From NCBI GenBank assembly GCA_004352715.1, contig SCFE01000003.1:3296696-3360695 (forward strand): a DNA stretch of 64,000 nt, in the 5' to 3' direction. This document shows, piece after piece, positions 26,901 through 37,600 of this stretch. The position numbers were made by a program, and so were the translations under genes. This stretch comes from Hofstenia miamia. Its lineage: Eukaryota > Xenacoelomorpha > Acoela. Numbering within the stretch: the first letter of the stretch is position 1; every line of letters starts with the position of its first letter. Below the pieces are notes generated by a model that did no database searches, was not told where the DNA came from, and saw only the letters and a program-made list of their open reading frames with translations.

Positions 26901-27632
26901 TTTTTATGTCACACAGTGTAATTATTTGCTCGATGAAGGTTTATTTAATTGATTACTTTTGCAAGAAGCTATTGTATATTATTGGTAACTATAGGAGCAC
27001 ATGAAAGTCTTCTGTATTTAACTGTTCCAACATTAGATATTTTTAATTGATTTCAAAGCTTCTCAACAAACTATACTCCCGTCACCAACTTTAATATTGA
27101 AATTTTCTATTTTCCAAATATGAAATTTTTTTTAATGTTGGAAAATTAATAAATTAATGATAGTATATTTATTAATTCATTTATATAGGCTTTTTCCCAA
27201 CTGCAAATTCAATAAGGCTTGCTTGTATATACATCCATTTTGCAAATTCGATGCTCAGTGCGCGAATCCTAATTGCGCTTATAGTCACACATCAATTAAT
27301 CGAAAACCGGCGCCGCCTAAAGGTAATTGATTCCCTCTACCGTTTATATTTCCATATATTTAGTTCAAACGACATTCATGCCGGAATATGTTGCACCTGT
27401 GATTCCGAAGTGCCGATACGGATCCAAGTGTGTTAGTAAAAAATGTGCATTTGCACATCCAAAAGTTTCCAAAGTAGGTTTATATGTGACTTTTGTTACT
27501 AATGTTGTCTTTTAGCTATGTGCATTTGGTGTTGCTTGCAATCGTCCAAATTGTATGTTCCTTCACAACAACAGCTCGAAATATAAGTACATAAAACCTC
27601 TTTCAATTGAGTACGTGTTCATAGTTTCTTAA
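17949..27632 (+). CDS. ZC3H14: ZC3H14/Nab2-like CCCH zinc-finger poly(A)-binding protein (12 exons)
   Basis: The exons join in phase to 520 codons: 17949-17984, 19123-19165, 19212-19326, 19370-19425, 20395-20524, 21733-21943, 22451-22584, 24140-24391, 24583-24804, 27189-27322, 27364-27473 and 27516-27632. All introns are GT-AG. The N terminus (MDLGTEINLKIK, then DEELLDYVMVMVANKK) is the PWI-like domain of ZC3H14/Nab2. A basic, low-complexity middle follows (KRRRGRDSSSD; KKRSTSED). Five C-terminal CCCH fingers start with CKYWPLCKSGEKCPYVH and CKLFPNCKFNKACLYIH, and all Cys/His ligands are present. The family binds poly(A) tails in the nucleus and limits tail length. Four introns are 41-46 bp and intron 9 is 2.4 kb. 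The last exon may read through a GTACAT donor to the TAA at 27630; a splice there would change only the final residues. The start of exon 5 (20395) is chosen by phase. Confidence 0.88.
22805..22960. mobile_element. hAT-like short element with TCGA words (intron 7 of ZC3H14-like gene)
   Basis: It begins CAGAGATGTAATCTCGACC and ends with the related complement GGTTGAAATCACATG. The interior is packed with TCGA/ATCTCGA words. Terminal CAGAG plus reiterated subterminal words is typical of non-autonomous hAT elements. I could not find an 8-bp target duplication. Confidence 0.45.
23942..24070 (+). repeat. Three degenerate ~48-bp tandem units
   Basis: CATTCATAAAAATAG...TGTGTCACC, CATTTTATGGAACGTGGGACACC and ATTCATAAAAAAGGAACATG...CCACC are successive variants of one unit. 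They lie just upstream of exon 8. Confidence 0.4.
24871..25224. mobile_element. hAT-like short element with GATCGAT words (intron 9 of ZC3H14-like gene)
   Basis: The left end TAGTGCCTGGTG and the right end, whose complement starts TAGCGAACGTGATACC, form weak inverted termini. GATCGAT-type words occur near both ends. This resembles non-autonomous hAT elements; the boundaries are provisional. Confidence 0.4.
25225..27188. other. Remainder of intron 9
   Basis: I see no coding exon, transposon ORF or RNA gene in this ~2 kb of intron. Confidence 0.5.
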
Positions 27633-28754
27633 TTAATGCTGGCATTTGATTTTTACAGATCGTCTTGTATAATAACTATTTTTTAATAATTAATTCTCCT
27701 TTGTAAAATTGTAAAAACTCATTAAAGGTTGGCAATTATCAAGTGATAAATATAATTTTAATTACTAGTGGTTTAAATTCAGCTAGATAATTTGTAATGC
27801 AATGCAAAGAGTTAGTTTAAAACACATTCAATGTGAACCCAATCAATTGATTTTCCTGGAATTTGTTCATAATTTTATTATTCCTTCCGTACTTAATATT
27901 ATTTTTTAAATTTTTCCCAATAATTTAGTTGAAATTAATTTTAAAATATAAATTTTGTTTCATTTACGTTCTTGATACTCTTTTCTTAGAAGTTATTCGA
28001 ATAAAAAATATAGTAAATAGTAATTTGATTTTTGCTATTTTGCCAATATTTTATGAAAAATTTCTAGGAATTCATTTATTGTTTTTAGTTTCGAAGAACC
28101 AGTGAGTGTTAAAGACTGATTTTATATCAATTGTGGTTAATCGAGGATCTTCAATTAATTTTAATTTAAAGAGACACGTGTATAGTTCAATTCGATGTTT
28201 GTTAAGAATTATAGATTTTAATATACGTCTTTTTACTATGCGTAATTTATAATTTTCTGGGGTGTGTACTAACTCTTGATTACATTTAAGTTTCCAACTT
28301 AATCCAATTTGCATTTTAATTATTAAGAAATTGTGAAATTTGAACTTTGATTCTCAAACATTTTACTTAGAAGGTGCATAAATACCAATTTATGTCCCTG
28401 TCCACAATTTTTACACTGTAAATGCGTTTGACAAGAAATACGTTCTCAAAAACAAATTGTTTAATACACTGGTGCTGTTAAATTGGATATATAATTAGCG
28501 ATTTTTTCATTATTTTTACAACATATTCTGTCGATTGTCTGCGAACAATAGGTTATTATGAATGGCAATCGATCGCTGCACAAGGCAAGTTAAACTTAAC
28601 CGATTTTGACACTTTAAAACCTGATATAGATTTCGCAATGTAATTTATGTCGCACCGCATGCCTCTATTTTTATTTAATGAAGAAAATATTTTTCTTAAC
28701 AAAGCTAACAGAAAATCAAAGTTGGATAACTCATTGTTTGTTAAAGCGAATTCT
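27633..28754. other. Intergenic stretch
   Basis: One 80-codon (-) frame at 28314-28072 is open but matches nothing I know. Otherwise empty. Confidence 0.4.
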
Positions 28755-28820
28755 TTTTAGATATGGTATTTTAATTTCTCTTAGTTGAATAATCCAGATT
28801 ATAAACCTTTTGTCCGCTTA
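28755..28820 (-). mobile_element. LINE ORF2 C-terminal scrap
   Basis: The (-) frame ends with VYNLDYSTKRN followed by a stop. This is homologous to the last residues of the LINE fragments at 35939 (FYNPGYSTNRN) and 41144 (FYNKDYTITRN). It is a very short 3' fragment. Confidence 0.6.
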
Positions 28821-28884
28821 TGTCTGGCTGTGGCCAACAACGCAAAACACAATTCCATTGCGAACATGATAGGGGAAAGGAAAA

Positions 28885-29060
28885 GAAAAATTTATATTTA
28901 GAGTTGTTTTTTACAATATATAATACTGTTTACAATTCTAAATAGCATCACAAAACAAAAGAAATAGCAATAACAATTACAATTACTAACTTGGGCTTAT
29001 TTTATCTATAGCGAATTTAGATTAGATGCCTTCTATTGAATGATAATAATAATAATAATG
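28885..29060 (-). mobile_element. LINE 3' UTR with terminal hairpin
   Basis: In element orientation the sequence reads GATGCTATTTAG..., forming a 12-bp hairpin (arms 28895-28906 and 28933-28944) followed by a T/C-rich tail. It closely matches the 3' end at 45655-45725. Upstream is decayed non-coding sequence and an AAT run at about 29040. Confidence 0.6.
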
Positions 29061-29410
29061 TATTATATTGATTACTTCAATTCACAAATGAAACTTCAAT
29101 ATATACGGTTTCGCAGAAACTATTCTGGAAAAATTGAAAGTTCTTTTCGTTTACATTTTTTTGCAAGCAGGAAGGCACGTTTTAGTCTCATTTGAATAGG
29201 ATATCATCATGTTCAGCATGCAGGAAAGTGGATCTAATTGATTGCTAGTGATTGAATGATATAATTTGTCATCTCTCTGCCTGATAATTGTTCGAATTAG
29301 ATTGGAGTCTTCAATGATATCAAGTCTGACAGCTCTTTTTGCACTAAATCGAAAAAATTTATAAGATAACCTCTTTCTTGACACCACACAAACGATCCAT
29401 ATGTAATAAC

Positions 29411-29998
29411 TAGAGCTCGGATTTTCTGCTTTTTTTGAAAAAAATATGCTTGAAATTACAGAAAAACCTGCTTTTTCAAAAAAGCATGGTCAAAAATCAA
29501 TTAAATTGATTTGTTAATGGTAATAAACAAATGTTTTCGCAAATTGTCTTCCTTGAGACAACACCGGCGACTTGTAAGAAGGTCTCTGTATGTGCTGAAA
29601 CTGCGCTCCACACAAGCACTTGACAAGGGGGCATACTTTAGCGCAAGAATATTTGCAGGGTTCAGTCCTTTCAGATCATCTCCTGAATTTTAAGCACCCG
29701 ACGATACACAGTTCGCTGCTCTCATTGCCTTTAATTCAGGCTTCTCGCTAAATACTTGATCAATTTTGTCATTCAGATGTTGATTGATCTTTTAAGTTTG
29801 ATACTTTAGGCATTATCATCAAATTTTGAAATATTTAAATGCCGCTTGGTAATCAAATATAAGTGAGACAATATGCATTTAATTCTCAATGTACTTACCA
29901 TTTTTGCTGTTGCATGGTTTCACCTTTGTTTGATAATGCGATTTATTCATTACAAAACATATATTTTCTATTTCATTGAGTGCCTCTATGCTGTTTTC
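29411..29998 (-). pseudogene. hAT transposase C-terminal fragment with element terminus
   Basis: Read right to left, an interrupted frame ends in LALKYAPLSSACVERSFSTY (VERSFS at 29594-29611) and LLTSRRCCLKEDNLRKHLF. This is the hAT-family C-terminal dimerisation domain. An upstream segment (INQHLNDKIDQVFSEKPELK) is in the expected place. About 110 bp beyond the frame lies TAGAGCTCGGATTTTCTGC (29411), followed by repeated TGCTTTTT/AAAAAGCA words. This looks like the element's terminal repeat with subterminal transposase-binding words. The other end is cut off by the LINE at 30000. Confidence 0.65.
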
Positions 29999-31528
29999 AA
30001 TGACCGTGTATTGCATGGGTGAATAGGGTAAAAACTGATGTAATATTAATAATGTTTATTTCATTTCCCTTACAACAGGTGTAAATAGGAAATACAATTA
30101 CATAAATTGAAATACATATCAACAGTATGTGTATACTGAATTTTCGTTCTCTTGGCAGGTATCTGGCTATTGGAGCAGTCACTCTTACAACGTAACGCGG
30201 ATGTCTAACAAGATAATTCACATGTAGTTTCCAGCATAAATCAGAAGTTAAATAGAGCCCAGGGTATTTCACAAACTTGGGACGCTGAATATCTTCATTA
30301 TCTACATTTAAATTACTACAATTGGCTAGATCAGTTAGTGAAGAGGATTTGTTGCGATTGCAAAACTTTAGTTCATAGGTCTTCTTTGCGTTACTTTTCA
30401 AATTATGTTCCTCAGGGAACCGACATATAGTTTCAATGCTTTTCGCAGAAGTTGTTATCATATCGTTTTGTACACCTACAGCAAGAACTATATCATCCGA
30501 GTATTTAATTATTTTTTGTAGAGTGAGATTGCATGTCATTAGATGTATAAGTGAATAATACGCCAGACATAGCACGACCTTGTGGCACACCAACTAAAAC
30601 AGGTAGATATTCGCTACACTTACTTTCCTTAATCTTAACCGATTGTTTTAAGTTGTCCAAGTAGGACTTCAGCCACTTTGGAAGCCTATTGCTTCATCTA
30701 AAGAATTACTTGTATCCAAGAAAATGTCCCACTTTGTGATAGAAATCTCAAAATTTTGATTGTCTGTTTTCTTGACAGATATTCTGCTCAATTCTGTAAA
30801 AAAACTTCTTTTTTAGGCTTACAGGTATATGTAGGAATCAAGCATAATGCAATACGAAAAGATAGTTGCAGCAGAAGCAAATAAATTATTCATGACTATT
30901 GCATAGAAGGAGGAATCAGAAACATGCTATATCCAACTGAGATATTGTCGAGAAGAAAGTGGGAGATAATGCCAAATTTTCTAAATTAAAATTCTCAATA
31001 AAAGTAATTTTAGCATTGTCTACATCTCCAAGAGCAATTATTAAAGGAGTATAAAGCAATCATAAATGAGATAAAGTTTTTTAGATTTCTTTCTCTACTT
31101 GTGCGGACACTTTGAGGTCGTATATGTAAGTCAATTATAATCATTGAAAGTATTCAGAAGAAATAAATGTAGGGTGACATTAAATCACAGATTTCAGTAT
31201 CAGGATCTGGAATTTCCAATAACACCTTTAGTTGATTTGGCCACTAATATTTATTTATATAATGTGACCAGTCCAACCTTTCGACGTTCATCAAAATTAG
31301 AAAGATCACGATACAAATGGAAGTTAACTATTCGAAATTCTTGTCGGTAACTTCATGTTTCAGGTTACTTTCTTGGAGGGTAATTACACTAAGTCCGCTT
31401 AATAATTCGACACAGTCTCTAATATCTTGAATTTTGGTACGCAACCCATTAGCATCATTCGATATAATCGAAAAAAGAACATGCATGGGCTTGATTCTTC
31501 TAGAATACGCATAATGTCTATAGGACAA
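29997..31528 (-). pseudogene. CR1-like LINE ORF2 pseudogene
   Basis: At 31528-31328 the frame carries the start of an APE endonuclease (NDANGLRTKIQDIRDCVELL, then VITLQES). The middle is scrambled. At 30593-30000 an open frame carries the RT catalytic core with YSDD instead of the usual YADD (30487-30507) and the following KSNAKKTYELKF region. GVPQG is largely degraded to VCHKVV at the left end of that frame. Many stops lie between the parts. No 3' hairpin with the TTGACGCT box is recognised at its 3' end, unlike the other LINEs here. Confidence 0.65.
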
Positions 31529-31578
31529 GCATTACTACTACTAACAGATGTCCTTTTTAACGTTTGTTGTCAACAAGT

Positions 31579-32219
31579 CTACCGAAGCAATTGAATAGGG
31601 TTTTCACGACTAGCACCATTCTGAATCGATTCCCAGCGCTTTTTCAGCAATTGGTTCTTAATTATTATCTCATCTGGAGATAGTTCACGTGAGATAAATA
31701 TTCTATTTGAATAATTGAAAGTTTTAAGATGGAAAGTATTGGCAATTATTTTCCTTACGTACCATTCACTATCAACAGATACTAGTACATTTCTGTTTCG
31801 AACTTTCTTAAATTTACCAATTCTTTGCAGGTTCACAATATTAGGTTTGCCACATTGAATGTGTTGAAAAATCATCGACATGATTGATACTTCTTCATTT
31901 AGTCTGTCATTAGAATTTACTTGATTTTTTTTATTCCGCTAATTCTGACATGTAACTTGTGATCCTGGCGCTTAGAATTATTAGAGGGTGTACTTGTTGG
32001 AGCAGTTTTTGGAAGGGATTCAATTTTTAATGGTGTATCATCCATCCGAGAAGCGACTTTGTTTATTGAACTATTAATTGTTTGATTTAAAGAGGAAATA
32101 TCTGTAAGTAAGGCATCCCTATTGCCATTCAGAACACAATCATCTCTGTACATCTTTACTGATCTAATAAAGCTTCCTGGAACCCAGTGCAGCGAATATC
32201 CAATGCATTTTTCTTTCAT
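31579..32219 (-). pseudogene. CR1-like LINE ORF1 pseudogene (RRM-like region)
   Basis: The frame at 31881-31579 contains NVLVSVDSEWYVRKIIA, IFISRELSPDE and LLKKRWESIQNG. This is the pattern of ORF1 proteins in several CR1/jockey LINEs: an RNA-binding-like fold, then a KKRxxxIxxG tail. The frame at 32219-31917 is probably the N-terminal part in another phase. It lies directly upstream of the ORF2 remnant. Confidence 0.55.
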
Positions 32220-32566
32220 AGGAAATACAAGTAAAAATGGATTTGCTTAACATGAATATTGCCATTGCATGTAGTACATATTCTACGAGTATCAGTAGAA
32301 CAACCAACTGATTGTTTGCGAAAATTTATTGATTCGGTTGACTCGCCATGTAATCTCTAGTCGTCGACCGAGTTGGCTACTATATAAATGGTAAATATTG
32401 TATTCAATAGTAGGTTAATTCTTTCCCAATGCATTTCATTGATTATAATATTTTAGATAATTGTGAATTTAGAGCAAAATTAAATTATTAGCACATAAAA
32501 ACTTGATAATTCGAGTTGGAAACCAATTCTTGTTGTTCATGAATGGTTTCCCAAACTAACAGTTAT

Positions 32567-32958
32567 TAGAGTTCTGAGGTCCCGTCCGGTTCTTTACCTT
32601 TCAAAGAATTTTGTACCGCTACTGCAAATCCTATTACCGGTACTGTTTCCTCCCGCAGTTCCGTATCTCAAATTGCTAATACCAAAATAACAAGGAAGCA
32701 AGAAATATTCCATTCATTGCTCAAAATAAGATGCCGGGATCGCAAACCCTAAAAATAAGAAAAAACCAGAAATAATAATCCATCAATTTCTCCCATACTA
32801 AAAATTAATGCTTATGTCCCTGTACCATTAGCGATTTTTAGGGACGTACCGGTCTCCTATCATACCGTTAATAGTACCACATTTTTTAATCCACTACCGT
32901 ACCGACGGGACCGGTACCAGGAACATGATTGGGACGGTACGGTACCGCAAACCTCTTA
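32567..32958. mobile_element. hAT-like short element with GGTACCG words
   Basis: It starts TAGAGTTCTGAGGTCCCGTCC and ends with a sequence whose complement is TAAGAGGTTTGCGGTACCG, which gives inverted termini. The interior repeats GGTACCG/CGGTACC words in both subterminal regions. This is consistent with a non-autonomous hAT element. Flanking 8-bp words do not match convincingly. Confidence 0.5.
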
Positions 32959-33154
32959 TTGTAATTTGACTTTAAAGATTAATTATTGCAACTTTGTTCT
33001 TTGCAAACATTCCATATTTTTACCCAACAAATTTGATCATTTTTTATTATTTTTGTTAATGCATGCATAATGCATAATCGCACAAAATTATAAATCGGGG
33101 AAATATCTCATTATACAGAAATAAAAATTGAGGCATGTGGAATTAATAATATTA

Positions 33155-34345
33155 GGTTGTCTCATAAGTTTCTGGACAGCGCAGCAAATAATTGAATAAT
33201 CGAAATTAAAATTTGAATCTGACTAGGAAATGATCATTTTCAGTTTGATTTTTTTCGAGTTTTAGGTCAATGTTTGAAGAAAATTACGCAGTTCGAGTTG
33301 TCTTGCGACATTATTGAAAGGCAGGCCTTTCCGTTCGAACGGCTACAGATAAAATCTGTAGTATCGAAGAATCAGATCAATGAACAAGTCAACTGCTGGA
33401 GAATGGTTCAAGCGCTTCAATCAAGGGGATATTTCTCTCGAGGACAAATCTCGTTCTGCACGTCCGATGACTCTGGAAAATAATGATTTGTGTGTCACTT
33501 TAGAAGATCAGAATTCGTCAAGCACCCGAGATTTAAAGGCAGTGATGGGAGTTGGCAAATCGACAATCCATCGTGACCTTCACGACTTGAACTTTGTCCA
33601 CAGGAAGCCCCGACAAGTGTCGCACGAGCTGACTGAGCTTCAAGCAAAGCGTCGTGTCGAGATTTTTCAGCAACTCTTAGACAAACCACACAGTGATAAA
33701 TTCTGGAAACCCATCGTGAAGTCTGATGAGAAGTGGATTCACTTAATCAACCACAACCACCAGAAGCGTTGGGTGCCTTACGACCAAGTGAGCAAGTGGA
33801 ACAAGTCTACGAAAAACTGAAAGAGAAATACCCTGCCTTGATCCATCGGAAGTGTGCCTTACTTCAACAGGACAACGCAAAGTTGCATACAGCCAAGCAA
33901 ACCAATGAAAAATTCCAGGTGTTGGATGATGTGGAGATTTTACCGCATCCTCACTTCAGTCCAGATCTCGCTCCATCCGATTACGATCTCCTCCGCTCAA
34001 TGCAACATTTTTTATGAGGTCGTCGGTTTGAAAACTTTGACGAAGTTCAGAAGGCGTGCTAAGAATTTTTCAATTCAAAACCAAGAAGCTGGTTCTTTAA
34101 CCAAATCCGAGCGATTGCAGAATGTTGTGCACAATGACGAACTCGACTTTGATGAATAACTTTTACATGTAGCTGTTTAACTCGATTCATGAAAAACTAT
34201 CTATACTTTGCACAATTATGTTTTTACGTTTCGAATGGGCAAGAATTAAAATATTTATTAATGGATTCAGTAAAAGTAATCTCACTTTGATTTAACTACA
34301 ATTTGCTCATGCATTTCCAACTGTCCGGAAAATTAAGGAACAGCC
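33155..34345 (+). mobile_element. mariner element, defective
   Basis: Imperfect 25-bp terminal inverted repeats lie at 33155-33179 (GGTTGTCTCATAAGTTTCTG...) and 34321-34345 (complement GGCTGTTCCTTAATTTTCCG...). TTA lies on both outer sides, consistent with insertion at a TA. They bracket a mariner transposase pseudogene. The element is about 1.19 kb, slightly short for an intact mariner. Confidence 0.85.
33270..34159 (+). pseudogene. mariner transposase pseudogene
   Basis: The N-terminal helix-turn-helix region starts at the ATG at 33270 and contains a TGA where Trp is usual, then a frameshift near 33378. The 33380-33820 frame has GEWFKRFNQGDISLEDKSR, RSARP and the first catalytic Asp in VKSDEKWI. 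After QKRWVPYDQ the frame shifts and about 45 codons of the catalytic domain are missing. QQDNAKLHTA (second Asp) and SPDLAPSDYDLL (third Asp) follow, and then a stop and frameshifts. The DD34D residues are all visible, but the protein cannot be made. Confidence 0.85.
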
Positions 34346-34660
34346 TTATAATTCCAAAACATATAATTTCAATAATGAATTGAAATGTCAAAGTTCACAA
34401 GCAAAAATTTACTTAAATAAAATAATTGTTTCATTTATAAAGCAATAGGGTTCTTCAAAAGTATTATGCTAAATTTACTTTAGGCAAGGCTTTCATTTTT
34501 CAAAATAATATATGTATATCTCATTTCATTATTTTATTAGAATAAAAAAATATAACATGTCTGAGATAAGCATTACAAAACAAATTTGCAAATGTATTTT
34601 TGCATTGCTATTGTTATAAGAATGCAATAATTTACCGCAGTTCATGATTCAAATTACTCA

Positions 34661-37600
34661 ATGGGAATTAAACATTCAAAAACAAATTCAATTGAGAGTA
34701 TATTCCACAGAAAGCCAATTCATGATAAATTGATACAGAAAGACAATCCATTATATTATACAGAACCTAGGATAGCTTCATGTAAAATGTTTCCTAGATC
34801 CAAAGCAAATAAACAAAGATGGGATTCCACAAATGAGGAAAATTCAAGTCGAGACAGGATTTTAAACACGGAACAGATATCCATTGAGAATTGTACAGAA
34901 GATAATTTAAGACATCATAAAAGTAAACCGCATTCAGATATAGTGACTGCTGCAAATCATAATAAATCTGATGAAAATATCATAGTGAAGACTGAAAGTC
35001 CAAAATGCAATGATTTTTTCAACTGGGAACACAAAGAAATATCTTCATTTGGTGACATTGATGCTTCTGCCATTGTCAAACAGACATCGTTGCCAACTCA
35101 ACTAAATGAGGATGTTTTAAAACAAACTGATCCAAGTTTACTAAAATCACAGTTTCTCTCAGAAAAATGCAACTATGCTACTTTCAAACTAAAAGAAAAC
35201 CTGGAGATATCGAAGAAGTGCACCATAAACTTAGAATTTATTGAAAACCTCCAAAAGTCTCCTGCATGTAAGGTAATATTAAATAATTGGCTTTATTATA
35301 TATTTTTATCAGTGAACATAAATATTAGCAATTTTCTAGAACATTTTGGACAAATTATTTACTTTTTATCGAAATAGCTGTTATTACAAGATTTATGCAA
35401 TTGTAAGAAAATGCCTTATTTATACGTGTCTCTTAGTGTACACCGACAAAGAATCTTAGTGTAGACCAAAAATATTCTCAAATAAAAAATTCATAAACGC
35501 TTAATATATTTTCTCAATCAAAATGATGAAAATTAACAAAATACAATTTTGAAATATTTTGAAATTTTGTTTCAGGGAAATGAATATCACTTACATACTA
35601 TATATACATATATATATTTCTTGTTAAAATACTATTTTTTAAACGTGAATGTTGGCTGGTTGTCGCCGTTCGATACTTCCAACAAATTTAACATAATATG
35701 TGATTTCTATTTATATACAGGAAATAAATTCGGGCCTACCCTTTCCATATTGTATCACTTATCGTCCCCGTTTTGCACAAATTAAATACAATTATGAATA
35801 AATTATATTTACGTATCAACCTATTAAGAAGAAAGAAGAAAAAATCTTTATTATGTACTGATAGCAACTCTGAAAGCGTCAAAATGTACAACAAAAAACA
35901 TTACAAAATAAAATATTGCGCTCTTAGGCTATGACGTTTTAATTTCTGTTAGTTGAATAACCTGGATTATAAAATTTAAAACCCCTCCATTTGAATTCAA
36001 TTATTTCTTTTATAGAATTATAGAAATATCGTTTGGCACATTTTTTAAATATATTCAATGGTTTCAGTAGCTTTAAATCTCTAGGTACATCATTCCAAAG
36101 TTTTATAGAGGTGTTAATAAGTGAGTTTTTCATAATATTCTCTTTTTACATATTTCACATTTCGAGTGCGTGTGTTTAGGTGTACCATTTTACCCAGACT
36201 ATGAAAATTTCCCTTATTGTGGGGATTAATATTGTTTACGATCCTATACAATGTTGTTAATACATTTATATGAATTAGGCATTGAAGATTTGTGAAGTTG
36301 TTACTGAATGTTTTGTATTCAGTATTATTGTTAACAGAATATTTGATGGTTGCAAGTTTCATTGACCATTTCAACTGTGTATTAATTTTCTTAAGGAATT
36401 TTACATTCACATCCGTATAAAGCGCATTGCCATAATAAAAATGACTTAAAACTATGGCATCTATCAATTGAATTTTTGCTTGCTTTTGTAGGTAGCTTCT
36501 GAGATATATTACTGGGTGCTTTAATTAAAATAGCCATTCTTTTAATGACATTATTATTGATTAATTCGATTAGCACAGGCGTGTACTCGAGGGGGGGGCT
36601 CTTCTTCGATTAGAGACTCAGTGGTCTCTGTTAAATTTATATTACCAGTTTGAGTGTTGAATTTTACTTGGGAAGCCAAATTTGTTCAAAATATAATATT
36701 TTGAATTGACTGGTGTCACATAACTCCTATAAAAAGCAGTTTTTTTCCAAATGTTTTGTAAGCAATTGTTTGCCTATTTCTCAAACTTAGAGTTCTCTTT
36801 CTAATTCTTGAGAAGTACACACCTGGCTCAGCCTGTATGTATCCTATTATTTTTTAATATAATGTTTACTCAAAAATATTTGACAAACAATTTTGGTGAT
36901 CAAGTATTACAATGAATTTCATAGCGAACAGCATCTTCTATTTCTGTATTCTTAAGATCTCAATGTTATATTAAATTACTCACTATCATCCCAAATTGCA
37001 CAAATGATTTGTATATATAAAAAACTTATAATTTGACCGAATAGGTAATAATTTGTGTAAATAGTGGCTTACTATTAATAATTACAGGCTCTATCGAATT
37101 GAGTAGACAGTGAACATATTAGTTTGAATAGTCCCGCTATCAACTTGAGCTAATAAATTTTTAATTGTAATGTAATTGAAATTTTTTTAATAGTTGATTA
37201 AGAATTTGACTTGCAAGCAGCAATTTATTCAAAAAAATTGAAGTGCTAATTACTTAAGAACTATTAAAGATATCCACGACGTCTGACTATGATTTTATAC
37301 ATGGAACGCATCAACAGAGCTTGAATGATCTGTTTGCAGAAAAATATATGCATAGGTAAGCTGTTATTGTTACTCCCATGGAAGACACCACTTACTTTTT
37401 TCTTAAAAGACTTTGAGACTGAAAATTTATAATTCATTTCTTACTGTTTTTAGCTGTAATGCACAATTCATTTAATATTATGGTTGTTGCTTCCAAGAGA
37501 CTTAAGATTTCTGATCGTCTGGCTATTATACACTCCCTCAGATAATTTGAATAAATTCAAGAAAATTGGAATCTTCACCAAGAAATAATTCATATTTTCA

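Noticed and set aside
30040-30100. 3' hairpin of the LINE at 30-32 kb as a member of the TTGACGCT hairpin family
   Set aside because: Only a 6-bp ATTTCC/GGAAAT pairing is seen and the TTGACGCT box is absent.
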